Shown here: piece by piece, positions 24,729-36,180 of the stretch
How positions within the stretch are numbered: position 1 is the first letter of the stretch
How the letters are laid out: every line of letters begins with the position of its first letter
DNA from: Coffea arabica
Taxonomy: Eukaryota; Streptophyta; Magnoliopsida; Gentianales; Rubiaceae
Direction of reading: 5' to 3'
NCBI RefSeq assembly: GCF_036785885.1
Contig: NC_092323.1
Location: forward strand, 9,184,501-9,248,500
DNA: 64,000 bases
Program-made: the position numbers and the translations under genes
Notes under the pieces: model-generated
What the model was told of the DNA's origin: nothing
The model's input: the letters and a program-made list of their open reading frames with translations, nothing else
Database searches by the model: none

Positions 24729-25225
24729 TTATGGCAGACCAATGACTGAAGTGTTTGGAGGGTTTGACGGAAAATGGAGGGAGATGGGGAGGTTTAGGTC
24801 GGGGAGAAAAGGAAGATTTGTAGAGGGAGCAGAGCAGGATGCCAGGAATACTAAGGTGGTGTGACAGCTCGCGTTTGACAACTAGGACCAGGAGTTTCTG
24901 CGCTCTTAAGGCTAGTTTGGAGACTAGTTTGGAGAGTCGTTAGAGAAGAAGATTAATTACTTGCGGGACCAGAAGTAATTGTCCTAAGGCCTAGTTTGGG
25001 AGTTTAGGTGAGGAAATTCTATAGTTATGACTTATAAGCCGTCTCATTTGCGAGCTTGAAAAATTGATGCTTTTCCGTTTAATGCAATGGATTTTATTCT
25101 TTTATTCTTTTTTTATTTTGTGAAGTGAATTGATTATTTTTTCGGGTATAAAAATTTTTGGATAAATTTGATTCCAATCACTATTATCACGAACCATAGC
25201 ATACTCCTCGAAACCATAAGTAAAG
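24729..25225 (-). promoter_or_regulatory. 5' flank of GMD, up to the duplication edge
   Basis: Presumed 5' UTR and promoter of GMD on the minus strand. A GGAGG/GGGAG-rich leader (CT-rich on the transcript strand) lies directly upstream of the ATG. No clear TATA box was recognised. Confidence 0.35.
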
Positions 25226-25769
25226 AAGCGGTTCGTCTTTACTAGACTCTTTTTTTTTTTTTTTAACATCATTCTTATCAAATGGAGCCAACTTCAATTT
25301 TCAATTTTAGAGAGAGTATTGATTTGCGATGTCTTTTAAAAATTTTAACTTTCAAACCAATAATAAAAACTATACCTTTTCTGGTTCTCCTTTTTTCCGT
25401 TGATCTCCTTAAAAACTAATTTACATGCAGAAGTATTGTCATTGTTAAAGAATTAAAAAAAAAAGAAATATTCCAACTTACTCTTCTTTTTGTTTTTAAA
25501 ACTAAATACTTTAACTTGCTCTCTAGTGTCATCGTATCTCTTCTTGTCTCTTTATTTAGTAATCACAATCAAGAGAAGGTTTTCATTCATACTTCGTTGC
25601 TTTTCTTTTTTGGCATATCTAAATCTATCCATTCAAATGAAAGTGTCATTATGAAAAGGTGGCAATTGATATTCTTGTTACAGTTCAAAGAATGATAAAC
25701 GAAAAAAGCAATGTAAGTTGCAAAAAAAGAATAAAAAGGAAAATAGGACCAAAAGATGAAATATCTTAA

Positions 25770-25831
25770 GGGAGAGAGTGTAAGCAAGAGGTCTCGGGTT
25801 CAAATCCTCGTACTTACACTAAAAAAAAAAA
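25770..25831 (+). mobile_element. short SINE insertion (62 bp)
   Basis: A tRNA-type B box GGTTCAAATCC (25797-25807) is followed by an A-run ending at 25831. A 7 bp direct repeat ATCTTAA (25763-25769 and 25832-25838) flanks the insert. Unit 2 lacks the insert at the matching place (about 44845: AAATATCC-AAACATATGG), an empty site. The element is very short, so it is a 5'-truncated or minimal SINE. Confidence 0.65.
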
Positions 25832-25926
25832 ATCTTAAACATATGGAGAGGGAAGAGGAATTTATGACATAGAACACCCTGCACCCTTTTTCTTATCTTT
25901 ATTAATTAGTCTGATACACTGAGGAG

Positions 25927-26290
25927 ATTTAGGTAGGTGGATAAAAGATTTCTAATCCAGCACAGGCAAGACCTTAAAAAAGGAGTATACACTCTACGAT
26001 ATAATTCACATTCAGGTTGCCAAACATAGGTTGAATTTGGAGTTAGATGTTACTACTTTGTTAAAAGATTTATGATCTAGCCCAAGCATATACCTAGACA
26101 ATAAGAATGGTTTGCAATATCATTTACACGTACATTGCCAGTTATAGCTTGAATTTAGAGTTAGATGTTACTCTGTTAAAAGATTTCTGATCTAACCCAA
26201 GTACGAACCTAGACAATGAGAATATTTTACGATATACTTCATGCTTGCATTGCCAACTTTAGTTTGAGTTTGGAGTTAAAGTGTCATTTT
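25927..26290 (+). repeat. about 120 bp tandem repeat, three units
   Basis: Units start near 25927, 26053 and 26172. Each carries TAAAAGATTT, CTA/GATCTA-CCCAAG, CCTAGACAAT-AGAAT, ACGATAT or CAATAT and TTGAATTT-GAGTTAGATGTTA. A degraded fourth unit follows. Unit 2 of the large duplication has about two units at 44940-45170, so copy number has changed since the duplication. Confidence 0.65.
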
Positions 26291-26397
26291 ATTACCAGAT
26301 TTACAAGATGTCTTAGGCTATAATTAGCCTTAGATCTTATGGTGCTACTTTGTTCCAGGGATGGCAATTGAGGGAGGGGATGGAGTGGGATGGGGGT

Positions 26398-26849
26398 TGT
26401 AGTGGGGCCCATATGCACGTTAGCTCGGGCAGAAAGAACTGACTGACCTGGCAAGGTAGCTCGAACAGTCAGGGGACAGTTCGTGCGGTGGCCGCCTCTC
26501 GATTGGATGGGCCTGATGGGCCGCGACGCCCGAACTTGTCGGGGCTAACAAGCGGAGCCCTAGGAGGAGTTCCCCTCCGCTGAGGACTCATTGTCCTATA
26601 AGGAAACTATCACCAAGGACTCTATAAATACAACGCATTGGGAGGACACAAGGTACACCACTCATAGTTCATTATACTGTCACTTCGACCTAACATCTCT
26701 ACTGACTTGACCGTCGGAATTGCTCCGGGGAACTAGCCTCGCCGTTTGTCAATTTGCAGGTCGGTTCGCCCACCTCGCCAGCTCGCTCCCTCTCAGCTCG
26801 CTCAACCCGTCACAGCTCAGCTCGGATCTTGTTTTTGGCAGTCGTCTCA
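26398..26849 (+). repeat. 5' LTR of the gypsy element (fossil)
   Basis: 452 bp beginning TGTAGTGGGGCCC and ending TCTCA. A TATAAATA box lies at about 26625-26632. The same length and structure recur at 35724-36175. Confidence 0.9.
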
Positions 26850-26850
26850 A

Positions 26851-26868
26851 TTGGCGCTGTCTGTGGGA
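26851..26868 (+). other. primer-binding site of the gypsy element
   Basis: TTGGCGCTGTCTGTGGGA starts one base after the 5' LTR. It resembles the TGGCGCC-type tRNA-complementary sites of plant Tat/Ogre elements. Which tRNA it matches was not determined. Confidence 0.7.
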
Positions 26869-26893
26869 ATCAATTACTTTCTCTTGCGAAAAC

Positions 26894-28320
26894 ATGTCAA
26901 GAACTAGATCCCAGAGGAACGTGGACGGATCTAAGGGGAACGAGCAGAGTGATCCACAACACCCCCGTCAAGATCCAATCCTGGAGAACGAGAGGTTTGA
27001 GCTCTTGCGGATCCTGCCAGAGCAGCTGGTGCAATCGGTGGCAGTGAATCTGCCTACCTTTGAAGCCGTTGTGAACTACCTGAAGGGACAATTTGGAGAT
27101 CATCCCGGCCATGCGCACAAGGCACGGAAGACGAACGGAACTGGGCCATCGAAATCTAGAACAGGAAGCCCTAACCCTCGACCGAAGAGGGCACGGGAGG
27201 AGTTCATGCGTGAACAGATCGAGGTTCTAGAACCCTCCCACAAGAACTCCCGAACTGATCACCCCGAGCCCATCTCAGGGCTCCCGCGGAGGGAGTTCCC
27301 TCCCAGGAAAGAGGAATACCAGATGCAGGATGAACTGGATATGTTGTTAGATCCGGAGGTGGACAGGTGCACCGCCTCTCCCTTCGTACCTGACGTTGAA
27401 GATTATCCGCAGCCCGCAAAGTTCAAGATACCCTCCATGAAGTCCTATGATGCGACCACAGACCTAGAAGATCACCTATTTGCATTCCAGATGCAGATGC
27501 GCCTGCAAACGGCTGCTGATGCCGTTAGGTGTAAGACCTTTTCGATGTTCCTGGAGGGAAAGACCCGTCAATGGTTCCAGAGATTGCCTCCCAGGTCAAT
27601 TTGGTCTTTCAGCCAGCTCGCACGGCTGTTCGCAGCTCAGTTCGTGTCCTCACGAGTCTTTTCCAAAAGCACGGCTCACTTGATGACAGTTCACCAAGGG
27701 CCTGAGGAGTCGCTGCGCGAGTATATGGTGCGCTTCAACAACGAGTCCCTCCAGGTTCGGGATCGGGATGATAAGGTGGTTATGGCTGCCTTCGTCAATA
27801 GATTACGCAAGCAGAAGCTGTATACAGAGTTCGTGGAGAGACCTCCCAAGTTCGTTCGGGAGATGCTAGACCGAGATCATGAGAAGGCTAATACCGAAGA
27901 GGCCAACCGCTTGAAAGGCGCACAGGAAAGGCTGAAGGACGACAGGCGCAGGAAAAGCGCCGAACTGGGGGGGCGCGACCTGATCAGGGACGGAAGAACG
28001 CCTTCGACCGCCTGTCCCGAAGCCGACCATTTGAGAAAGAAAAGGCATGGACCTCGCTCACAGTGTCCAGGGCCCGGGTCCTCGTCGTGATGGAGCAAGA
28101 AGGTCTCTCTCGGCCTCCCCGACCACTAGCCGGTGATAAGAGCCAGCGTGATCAGGGCTTGTATTGCGCTTACCATCGTGACGTAGGGCACGATACCGAG
28201 GACTGCCGTCACCTCAAGAAAGACATCGAAAAATTGATCAGAAGAGGACATCTCGGGCAGTTCATACGTGACGGACGGACCGACCAGAGACAAAGGGGTA
28301 CAAACGGAACGTGCGAATTG
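26894..28320 (+). pseudogene. gag region of the gypsy element (fossil)
   Basis: The capsid-type gag domain is recognised by its FQMQMRLQTAADAVRCKTF and WFQRLPPRSIWSFSQLARLF segments (27484-27640 region). Farther on is a zinc-knuckle-like stretch, CAYHRDVGHDTEDCRHLK (about 28165-28220), typical of Retand/Tat gag. The reading start within the element is taken at 26894, after the PBS, and not inside the LTR. The region is broken. Confidence 0.85.
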
Positions 28321-28589
28321 CTCACGTGACCGACCTCGGGGCCCCCAAGATCGAACTTCCAAACAAGAGGTACAGAACCTAGCCTGGGTGATCAATACTA
28401 TTGCGGGAGGGCCTGTCGGGGGAGATAGCCATACGGCTCGACGGAACAACCGACCCCCTCCCAGTGGAGAGAGCTCGAACAAACGCTTGAAGATGTATGA
28501 GGAGATAATTTATGGGCTTGAGGTTGCGGTACCCCTTGCCTCTAATAATCATAAGGCCATCGTGATAGAGTCATAACGTGCAATTACAA

Positions 28590-31500
28590 AGTAAAAAAGG
28601 TGTACATAGATAATGGGAGTGCCATCGATGTACTGTACTACAAGACCTTCAAAGAGCTGCAGCTGGAGGATAAACAGCTCATCCCAATCCGCACTCCCCT
28701 GATAGGTTTCGCAGGTCCGCCTGTAAGACCCGAGGGAATGATAACTCTCATGGTCACGGTAAGAGAGTCCCCGAAATGTCGAACTGTCCCGGTGAATGAA
28801 TTTTGTAGTGGTGAACGAGCCATCCTCATTCAACATGATACTGGAACGACCGACCCTAAACGCACTACGAGCCGTCTGCTCGACTTTACACCTTAGCATG
28901 AAATTTTTCACACCTGCGAGGGTAGCTGAGGTGTTAGGGGATCCAGAAGTAATTAGAACTTGCTACATTGCGACTCTCAAGGGTAAGGAGAAACTGGTAG
29001 CTCAAACAGCCTATCTAGAGCCCTGGGAACCTACGGAGAAAGAGGAGAGGCTGGAGACAGATCTGCCCGGAGCAACCCGATCGCATGGTCAGGACTGGCT
29101 CCTGCCTGTGCGAGCTAACGCGGAGGGCATTAGAATCACTCCTAGAGGAATACGCAGAGATTTTCGCGTGGAGTGTTGACGACATGTCCGAAATTTCGCC
29201 CGAACTAGCAGTTCATAAGTTACATGTAGACCCAAATGTCCGACCGGTAAAACAAAAGAAAAGGAACTTCGCACCCGAACGAAATGAGGTCGTCAAAAAA
29301 GAGGTAGACAAGCTATTGGAGACCAAAATCGTGAAAGAGATCTACTACCCGACCTGGTTGGGCAACCCTGTACTGGTCAAAAAAGACGACAGGGCATGCA
29401 GGATGTGCGTGAATTTCACCAACCTGAATAAAGTTTGCCCGAAGGATTGCTACCTGCTCCCACGAATAGACCAGCTGGTGGACTCGACTACGGGGTGCGA
29501 GATCTTTTGCTTTTTGGATGCCTTCAAGGGGTACCATCAGATAGCCCTGGATAAGGAGGACCAAGAGAAAACCTCATTTATCACCGAATACGACACATAT
29601 TGTTATACCACCAGGCCGTTTGGACTGAAGAACGCTGGCGAGATCTATCAGAGGCTGGTCAACAAGCTGTTCAAGAACCAGATCGGCCGCAACATGGATG
29701 TCTACGTGGATGACATGCTGGTGAAAAGTCGAACTCAGGAGCAGTTCATCGACGATCTCAGAGAGATCTTCAGCGTCCTTCAGAGCTCACGGATGCTGTT
29801 GAACCCCAAGAAGTGCACCTTCGGAGTTAGATCGGGCAAGTTCCTTGGGTACATGATATTCAAATACGGAGTGAGAGTTAATCCCGACAAAGTGAAGGTA
29901 TCATGGATATGGCTCCCCCCGGAACATAAAGGAGGTCCAGTGATTAGCTGGCAGGATGACAGCTCTGAACAGGTTCCTGTCGAAGTCCGTAGTTGCTCAA
30001 TTGCCCATATTACTCAGTTGCCAGCCTTAACCTCCCCCGCATAGGAAGAGACCCTATTCATATACCTAGCGGTGGGAAAAGAGGTGATCAGTGCAGTGCT
30101 GGTTCGGGAGAAGGACCGAGTCCAGAAACCCGTGTACTATGTCAGCTGAGTTCTGCAAGGAGCAGTGTCAAGGTATACTGCAGTTGAACGGTATGTTCTA
30201 ACGCTAGTTCACGCGACCCGAAAGTTCAGGTCATACTTTCAAACTCACCCCATAATAGTGGTGACCGACCAACCCCTGAAACAAATCCTCTCCAAACCCG
30301 ACGTATCGAGAAAGATGGTGAAGTGGGCTGTGGAGCTATCTGAATATGACCTCGGCTATCAGCCCCGTACGGCTATCAAGGCCCAAGCGTTGACGGATTT
30401 TATAGCAGAGGGCGTCTCTTTCGGACTGTAGGGAGCCGAGGCCGAGTTGACCAGAGACACAGCAGAGGCCGAACAGGCCGGAGAAACTGTCGAGCTCACA
30501 CAGGCCACAAAAGCAGCCCAGGCCGAGCTGACCAGAGACACAATTGAGTTCGAACAGGCCGGAGAAGCTGCCGAGGTCACACAGGCCATAAGGGCAGCCG
30601 AAACCGAGCAGACCAGAAAAGCAGCCGAGGCCGAACAGGCCGGAGAAGCTGCTGAGGTCGGACAAGCCGGAGAGGCTGCAAGGCGGACCACTCCGACCTG
30701 GACATTGTTTGTGGATGGCGCATCGAGTAAGGAAGAGTGCGGAGTTGGACTCCTCCTAACCAGTCCCACGGGGGAGGAACTGGCCTACGCCTTAAGATTT
30801 GACTTCAAGGCCTCCAATAACGAATCTGAATATGAAACTCTGATCGCGGGGATGGTGATGGCTCAGAAATTGGGGGCTGAATCGATTAGGATCTACAGCG
30901 ACTCGCAGTTGATAGTGAACCAAGTGTTGGGAAACTACGAAATAAAAAAAGAACCACTGAAAAAGTACGTCGCCAAAGTGCATGAACTGAGAATTCAGTT
31001 CAAACTGTTCGTAGTCGAACAGGTCCCGCGAAGCCGAAATAAGAGAGCTGATGCTCTGTCCAAGCTGGCCTCCACCTCGTTGGGCATGCTAAACAAGGAA
31101 GTGCTAGTTGTGATCTTCAGAGGTCGGGCATATGATCAGTTGGACGCGGCAGTTATTTAAGTGATGGGCTCATGGATGGATCCCATTGTGCGGTATCTAG
31201 CCAATGGGGAACTCCCCTCAAGTAAGATAGAAGCTCGCAAGATTCTCCTCAAGTTGCGGGGATATGTGCTCACGAATGGAGTGCTCTACAGGAAATCCTA
31301 CCTACGTCCATGGCTGAGGTGTGTGACGCCGGAGGAAGGGGACTACATCCTGCGTGAGCTGCATGAGGGTCTCTGCGGAAACCACGTCGGCCCAAGGGTT
31401 TTGGCCAAAAAGGGAATGCTGTCTGGGTATTACTGGCCTATCATATTCCTGGACTCGGCCGGACTGGTAGCACGGTGCAGATTGTGCCAACTGCACGCAC

Positions 31501-32400
31501 CAGTTCGTCACGTCCCAACTCAGGAGATGGACCCGCTTCAGAGCTCTTGGCCGTTTTTTCAATGGGGAGTCGACCTGTTTGGCCCGTTCCCCCTAGATCC
31601 AGGAGGTTATGAGCACTTGGTGGTGGCCGTTGACTACTTTACTAAATGGGTAGAGGCCGAACCACTTAACATCATCAGTAGCAGGTCGGTCCAGAAGTTC
31701 CTCTGGAGGAACATTGTTTGTCTGTTTGGCATACCCCGAGTCTTGGTCTCGGACAACGGTCAATAGTTCACCGACAGTTCTCTCCAAGGTTGGTGTTCAG
31801 AGCTCGGAATCAGACAGCACTTCACTTCGGTAGGCCACTCCAAGCCAATGGTGAAGTAGAAAATGTCAATAGAACTATCCTGTACGGCTTGAAAACTCGG
31901 ATAGAGTCCGCTCGGACTAGGTGGATTGACGAACTGCCTACCATACTATGGGCTTACCGAACTATTCCTCGAACTGCCACCCAGGAGACTCCATTTGCCC
32001 TAACCTACGGGACAGATGCCGTGATTTCCGCGAAGATTGGTGTTCCCTCGGGCAGGGTACAGAACTTCATAGCCCAGGACAACGAGGACGAACTACGGCT
32101 CAACTTGGATCTGCTCGAACAAAGGAGAGAAGAAGCGGTTATACGTATGGCTAAGTATAAGGGACAGGTCGCGCGACACTACAATGCTAGGGTGAGACGC
32201 CTCTCCTTTAAATCGGGGGACCTTGTCTTGCGAAAGAATACCGTAAGTCGGATCCGGGGTACAGGCAAATTGGATCCAAACTGGGAGGGCCCTTATGTGG
32301 TGAAGGAGGCAGACCGAGCTGGATACTGCAAGTTAGCACATCTTAGCGGAGAAGAAGTCCCATGTACTTGGCATAATTCCAACTTGAGGATCTTTCATTA
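28590..32400 (+). pseudogene. pol region of the gypsy element (fossil)
   Basis: Parts in order. Aspartic protease is at about 28590-28900 (DNGSA motif). Reverse transcriptase is at about 29200-29900 (FLDAFKGYHQIALDKEDQEK; YVDD). RNase H is at about 30030-30430 (TDQPLKQIL). A repeat-coded linker is at about 30440-30690. A second RNase H is at about 30700-31080 (FVDGASS, YSDSQLIVNQV, NKRADALSKLA). Integrase is at about 31290-32400, with a zinc-binding start (HEGLCGNHVG, CRLCQLHAP) and a catalytic core (WGVDLFGPFP, VVAVDYFTKWVEAEPL). The order RT, RNase H, second RNase H, integrase fits Tat elements. The region is broken in several places. Confidence 0.9.
30440..30690 (+). repeat. coding minisatellite between the two RNase H domains
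   Basis: Repeats built on GCCGAACAGGCCGGAGAA and GAGCTGACCAGAGACACA encode an Ala/Glu/Thr-rich linker (AEQAGEAAEV-type units), about four to five units. It lies between the gypsy RNase H and the second RNase H of the fossil element. Confidence 0.75.
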
Positions 32401-32741
32401 GAGCTCAGCTCATGCATGGCCTGTGCTCCGACAGGATGGAGGCCAGCTCATGCACGTCAGATCGTTCGTATAACTAGATTTTTATTAATGCCAATGTATT
32501 CGATTAAGGTTGAATTATCTCGCATAGGTTAAAAGCCAGCTCGTGCTTATCGAGATCAATACCAGTTCGCGCAAGTGTATTTTGATGTTATGACAAGAAA
32601 GTTATGAATGAAAAATAAGGCTAAGTGTCAAGCAAAAGAAAGGCTTCATTCCATAGAAAAGAAATGTACAAGGGAGAGTAGAACTCATACAAAAAATGAA
32701 CTGGGACTAGACAGTTCGGGTCTCTATCCTAGAATCCTACT

Positions 32742-34930
32742 CTAGTTCTCACCCTCCTCCTCTTCCTGTTCGGACTCAGGAGTGGTCATTGGCGGCAAAG
32801 GATCAGCAACCAGATCTGTCAACTTCCGCCCGCGTGAGTAGCCCTCCACCAGGCGATCGACCTGCTCCACAGTGCTGGGGTTGTAGTTCGGGAATTTCTC
32901 CAGGTCAAATCCCAGCAGACCCAGCTCTTGCACTTCCTTCAGCGCCTGGGTGTATCCATGTTATAGCACTGGGGTGTTCAGGATGGCCAGGTCACCCCTG
33001 AAGTCATCCAACCTCAAGAATGCCCGAACACCCTCTTGGCGTCCTTCAGTCCTGGCCGCTGTCGTCTGAGCTGCCAGCTCGACGCCTCTTTGCTGCTCCT
33101 CCTTCAGCTGGGAGGTCAGTTCAGCATTCTTCTTCAGCTCCAGCTCGAAGTTCGAGTGGACCTGCGCGAGTTGCCTTTTCAGGCCCTCGGCCTCCGATGT
33201 GGCAGCTTCGTACTGGCTTAACAGCTTTTCATTAGCTGCTCTCATCTCGCTCTTTAGCGAGAGCACGTTCATCTGGTAAATCGATTTTGGAGGACAGGTC
33301 AGTCTTAAGAAAAGACAATTTTTACCAACAAGGGCGAGCAGGGTGTGAGGAGAAGACCGACCTGAGCTGCTCCCGTGTAATAGTAGTCGAGGAGGTCGGA
33401 AGGATTCATGGTTTTGACCAGGTTATAGTCCCGCGGAAGGATGGCCCCATGCATGAGCTTCCGAGATACCTCCGGGAACTGAGCTCGATCGTTAATAGAC
33501 AGCTTCCATTGGGGGCAGAAGTATCTGGGGTCGAAGAACGAGGTGCTTTGGTGCTGCCACAGGCCAGGAGGAGCCTCAGCTCGGGCCTGCTCCTTGGCGG
33601 TGTTGACACCATAGTGCCCGGTTTGAACAGGGTCAAGCATCGACCCCTCTTCCCGACCACGGAACGAGGTCGTCTCCACCCTGGCTCTCTTGGCAGTGAT
33701 TTTCTTCTTCTTTTTCTTCCTTGTCTCAGCTGCTTGGGAGGACTGAACAGGGATTGGTTGAACAGGCGGGGTAGGTGCCGAGTTGGCTGGGATAGTCGAG
33801 GGAGCTTAAGTTGGGGTGTTCGAACTGCCTGTGCCCCCAAGAGTCAGGAGCTGCGAAAACCTCTTCACTGCATAAAAACGAAGTTCAAGCAATTAGTAAC
33901 CACACGAGCTAAAAACTCAGCCCCAACAAACAAAAGACAAGGACAAGAAGATTACAGGTGGCCAGCTCATCCGGAGAGAGAGCTGTACTTTCTGGGGACG
34001 GATCCGAGGAGTTAGTTCGGATCAGGCCAGCCGCCCAGAGTTGGGCATTGCTGAAATCCTTCACATTCAGCCTCATGTCCGAGCTGAGTAAATGATTGAG
34101 CTCGAACACTGGGAGCGGGGAAGGAATGGGATCAGAAACTTGAGTCTCCGCTCTCCAAGTCAGGGGAGGAAGACCCAAGTTTTTCACATAGAAGAAATGG
34201 GGCTTCCAGTTCTTGATAGAGAAGGGCGCGCCCGCGAACAGCTCACAGGTGGGGGTTTTCGCTCCGCTCCTACGAGCAAAGTAGAACCACCAGGGCACTT
34301 TGCCGCTGATCTTCATTTGGAAGATAGCCCGGAACAAATCAAGTGAAAAGGGGATTTCGAGCACGCGACAGAGAATGAAAAAACCTATAGTGGAGCGAAC
34401 AGCATTTGGGATGAGCTGGGTTATGCAGATGCCCCAGAAAGTGAGGATCTCAAAAAGAAAATTGGGGATAGGGAGGCGAAGGCCAGCTATCAGCTGGTCC
34501 CTGTAGATTGCCACGAACCCGGGAGGAGGTTGTCTAGCAACTTCCCCAGGCCGGGCGGCCCTGGGTTCGAACTGGGCAGGGATTTCATACTTCTCTGTCA
34601 GTTCGTCGACATCTTTTTGCTCCAGGGCAGGGGGAATAGTATCGACCTCGCCGAAGTCGCCGCTAAATCCCCCCGAGGTCCCACTACTGCTTGGTCTGGA
34701 GCTGCTTGTGCAGCAGCTCTGACAGGAGGCTTGATGGGTTGTTCGGACCAATTCATTGTTCTAGCAGGAGACAGAACGGGGGAGGGTACAAACTTTGACC
34801 CAGACGAACTAGAAGAAGAAGGGGAACTAGAAGAGGTAGAAGAACTGATATCTACAAGTATGGGACGAGCTATCCTACGCCTAAGGGCTGAACTGGTAAC
34901 GTCAGAGCGTTCAGAGGAAGAAGAAGACAT
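32742..34930 (-). pseudogene. antisense gene region of the gypsy element (fossil)
   Basis: On the strand opposite to gag-pol, between integrase and the 3' LTR. The upstream part (34751-33909) has GFVAIYRDQLIAGLRLPIPN and LFEILTFWGI-LIPNAVRSTIG-FILCRVLEIPFSLDLFRAIF, then WWFYFARRSG. These match my memory of the 'putative gypsy type transposon' domain family (Pfam Transposase_28). The downstream part (about 33272-32742) is a coiled-coil segment rich in Glu, Gln and Leu, ending in an acidic tail. Antisense genes at this position are known for Tat elements such as Grande. The function is unknown. The region is broken. Confidence 0.7.
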
Positions 34931-35009
34931 AAAAAGGGAAAGGAAACTTACTGGTGAAAGGAGGAGGTCGGATGAAAGACTGATCTAAAGGATGCGCGAA
35001 CTGACCCTG

Positions 35010-35370
35010 TGTGAGAACCCAAAAAAAAAAACAATCAATCACACTTTCTCAGTATTATTTTATTTCTTTGCCTACATTTTATACTTTCCTTGGACATATT
35101 AAAATTTCTATACATTTTTACAAGCAAGTACAGTTTTAAATTCATTTTTCTAGTATGATTTAGTGTACGTTAAATTTGGAATGCATTGTCGATGTGGGAC
35201 CCGCTAGTGCGATAAATGTGGTGATTAAGAGTGAGTTTTGGATTGTTATTTCGTTTGATCTTGTGGTTTTATTTCAGATTTGATTGAGGTTTGACTGAGT
35301 TCCGACGAGAGTTAGGCAGGCGGTCCGCCGAACCCTTTGGTTCGCCTTAGGGTGAGGTGGGGCTGTCACA
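35010..35370. mobile_element. solo LTR nested in the gypsy element (fossil)
   Basis: A 361 bp AT-rich insert begins TGTGAGAACCC and ends GGGGCTGTCACA. It is flanked by a 5 bp direct repeat CCCTG (35005-35009 and 35371-35375). TG...CA ends, short inverted termini (TGTGA/TCACA), 5 bp target duplication and no coding content fit a solo LTR left by recombination of another LTR element. Composition contrasts sharply with the GC-rich host element. It is younger than the element it sits in. A MITE is the less likely alternative. Confidence 0.75.
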
Positions 35371-35707
35371 CCCTGGGCTCTTAAAGTAAGACAAGCGGGC
35401 GGACTCTCGAAAGGAGGAAAGAAAAATGAAGGAGCGAACTGATGAAGCGAAAGAAGGGGAGTGAAAGTGACGCCTGGAGGGCTTATTTATAGGCAACCAT
35501 CAGGGCGGGAAAACGAAGGGGCGCGCATTTATTTTCGAATTTATGTTGGGAACCGTCATTATGAGGCGAGGTGACAGTTGAGGTGACGGATATGTGAACC
35601 GACGCGACGGTTACTCGAGCGAATGCCAGACGAGGGGGCCCCACGCCGAACTGACATAACGCCTCGAAATTCGGTCCAGATTCACGCGACTACTCGATGA
35701 CTTTAGA

Positions 35708-35723
35708 CTAAAAGGGGGGCTAG
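35708..35723 (+). other. polypurine tract of the gypsy element
   Basis: The purine-rich run AAAAGGGGGG lies just upstream of the 3' LTR. This is the normal place for plus-strand priming. Confidence 0.7.
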
Positions 35724-36175
35724 TGTAGTGGGGCCCATATGCACGTCAGCTCGGGCAGGAAGAACTGGCTGACCTGGCAAGGCAGCTCGGACAGTCAGGG
35801 GACAGTTCGTGCGGTGGTCGCCTCTCGATTGGATGGGCCTGATGGGCCGCGGCGCCCAAACTTGTCGGGGCTAACAAGCGGAGCTCTAGGAGGAGTTCTC
35901 CTCCGCTGAGGACTCATTGTCCTATAAGGAAACTATCACCAAGGACTCTATAAATACAACGCATTGGGAGGACACAAGGTACACCACTCATAGTTCATTA
36001 TACTGTCACTTCGACCTAAAATCTCTACTGACTTGACCGTCGGAGTTGCTCCGGGGAACTAGTCCCGCCGTTTGTCCATTTACAGGTCGGTTCGCTCAGC
36101 TCGCCAGCTCGCTCCCTCTCAGCTCGCTCAGCCCGTCACAGCTCAGCTCGGATCTTGTTTTTGGCAGTCGCATTA
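35724..36175 (+). repeat. 3' LTR of the gypsy element (fossil)
   Basis: 452 bp, collinear with 26398-26849, with about 20 substitutions that are mostly transitions and no length change. It is followed by the GGGGT target duplication. Confidence 0.9.
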
Positions 36176-36180
36176 GGGGT

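Larger units (their letters stand above)
26398..36175 (+). mobile_element. Ty3/gypsy LTR retrotransposon, Tat lineage (fossil)
   Basis: The element is 9.78 kb long. It has two 452 bp LTRs, a primer-binding site, a gag and pol region in gypsy order (protease, RT, RNase H, integrase) and a polypurine tract. It is flanked by a 5 bp target duplication GGGGT (26393-26397 and 36176-36180). Lineage marks are a second, archaeal-type RNase H after the first one, no chromodomain seen, and an antisense gene region between pol and the 3' LTR. The two LTRs differ at about 20 sites (4-5%). With a commonly used plant rate this suggests an insertion on the order of 1-3 million years ago. The coding regions are broken in several places, roughly half a dozen, so the element is not active. 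A solo LTR of another element is inserted near its 3' end. Confidence 0.92.

Noticed and set aside
25797-25807. possible tRNA gene (T-loop-like GGTTCAAATCC)
   Set aside because: No acceptor, D or anticodon stems. The A-tail and target duplication point to a SINE.
26720-26893. N-terminal extension of gag into the 5' LTR
   Set aside because: It crosses the LTR end and primer-binding site; the ATG at 26894 is the sensible gag start.
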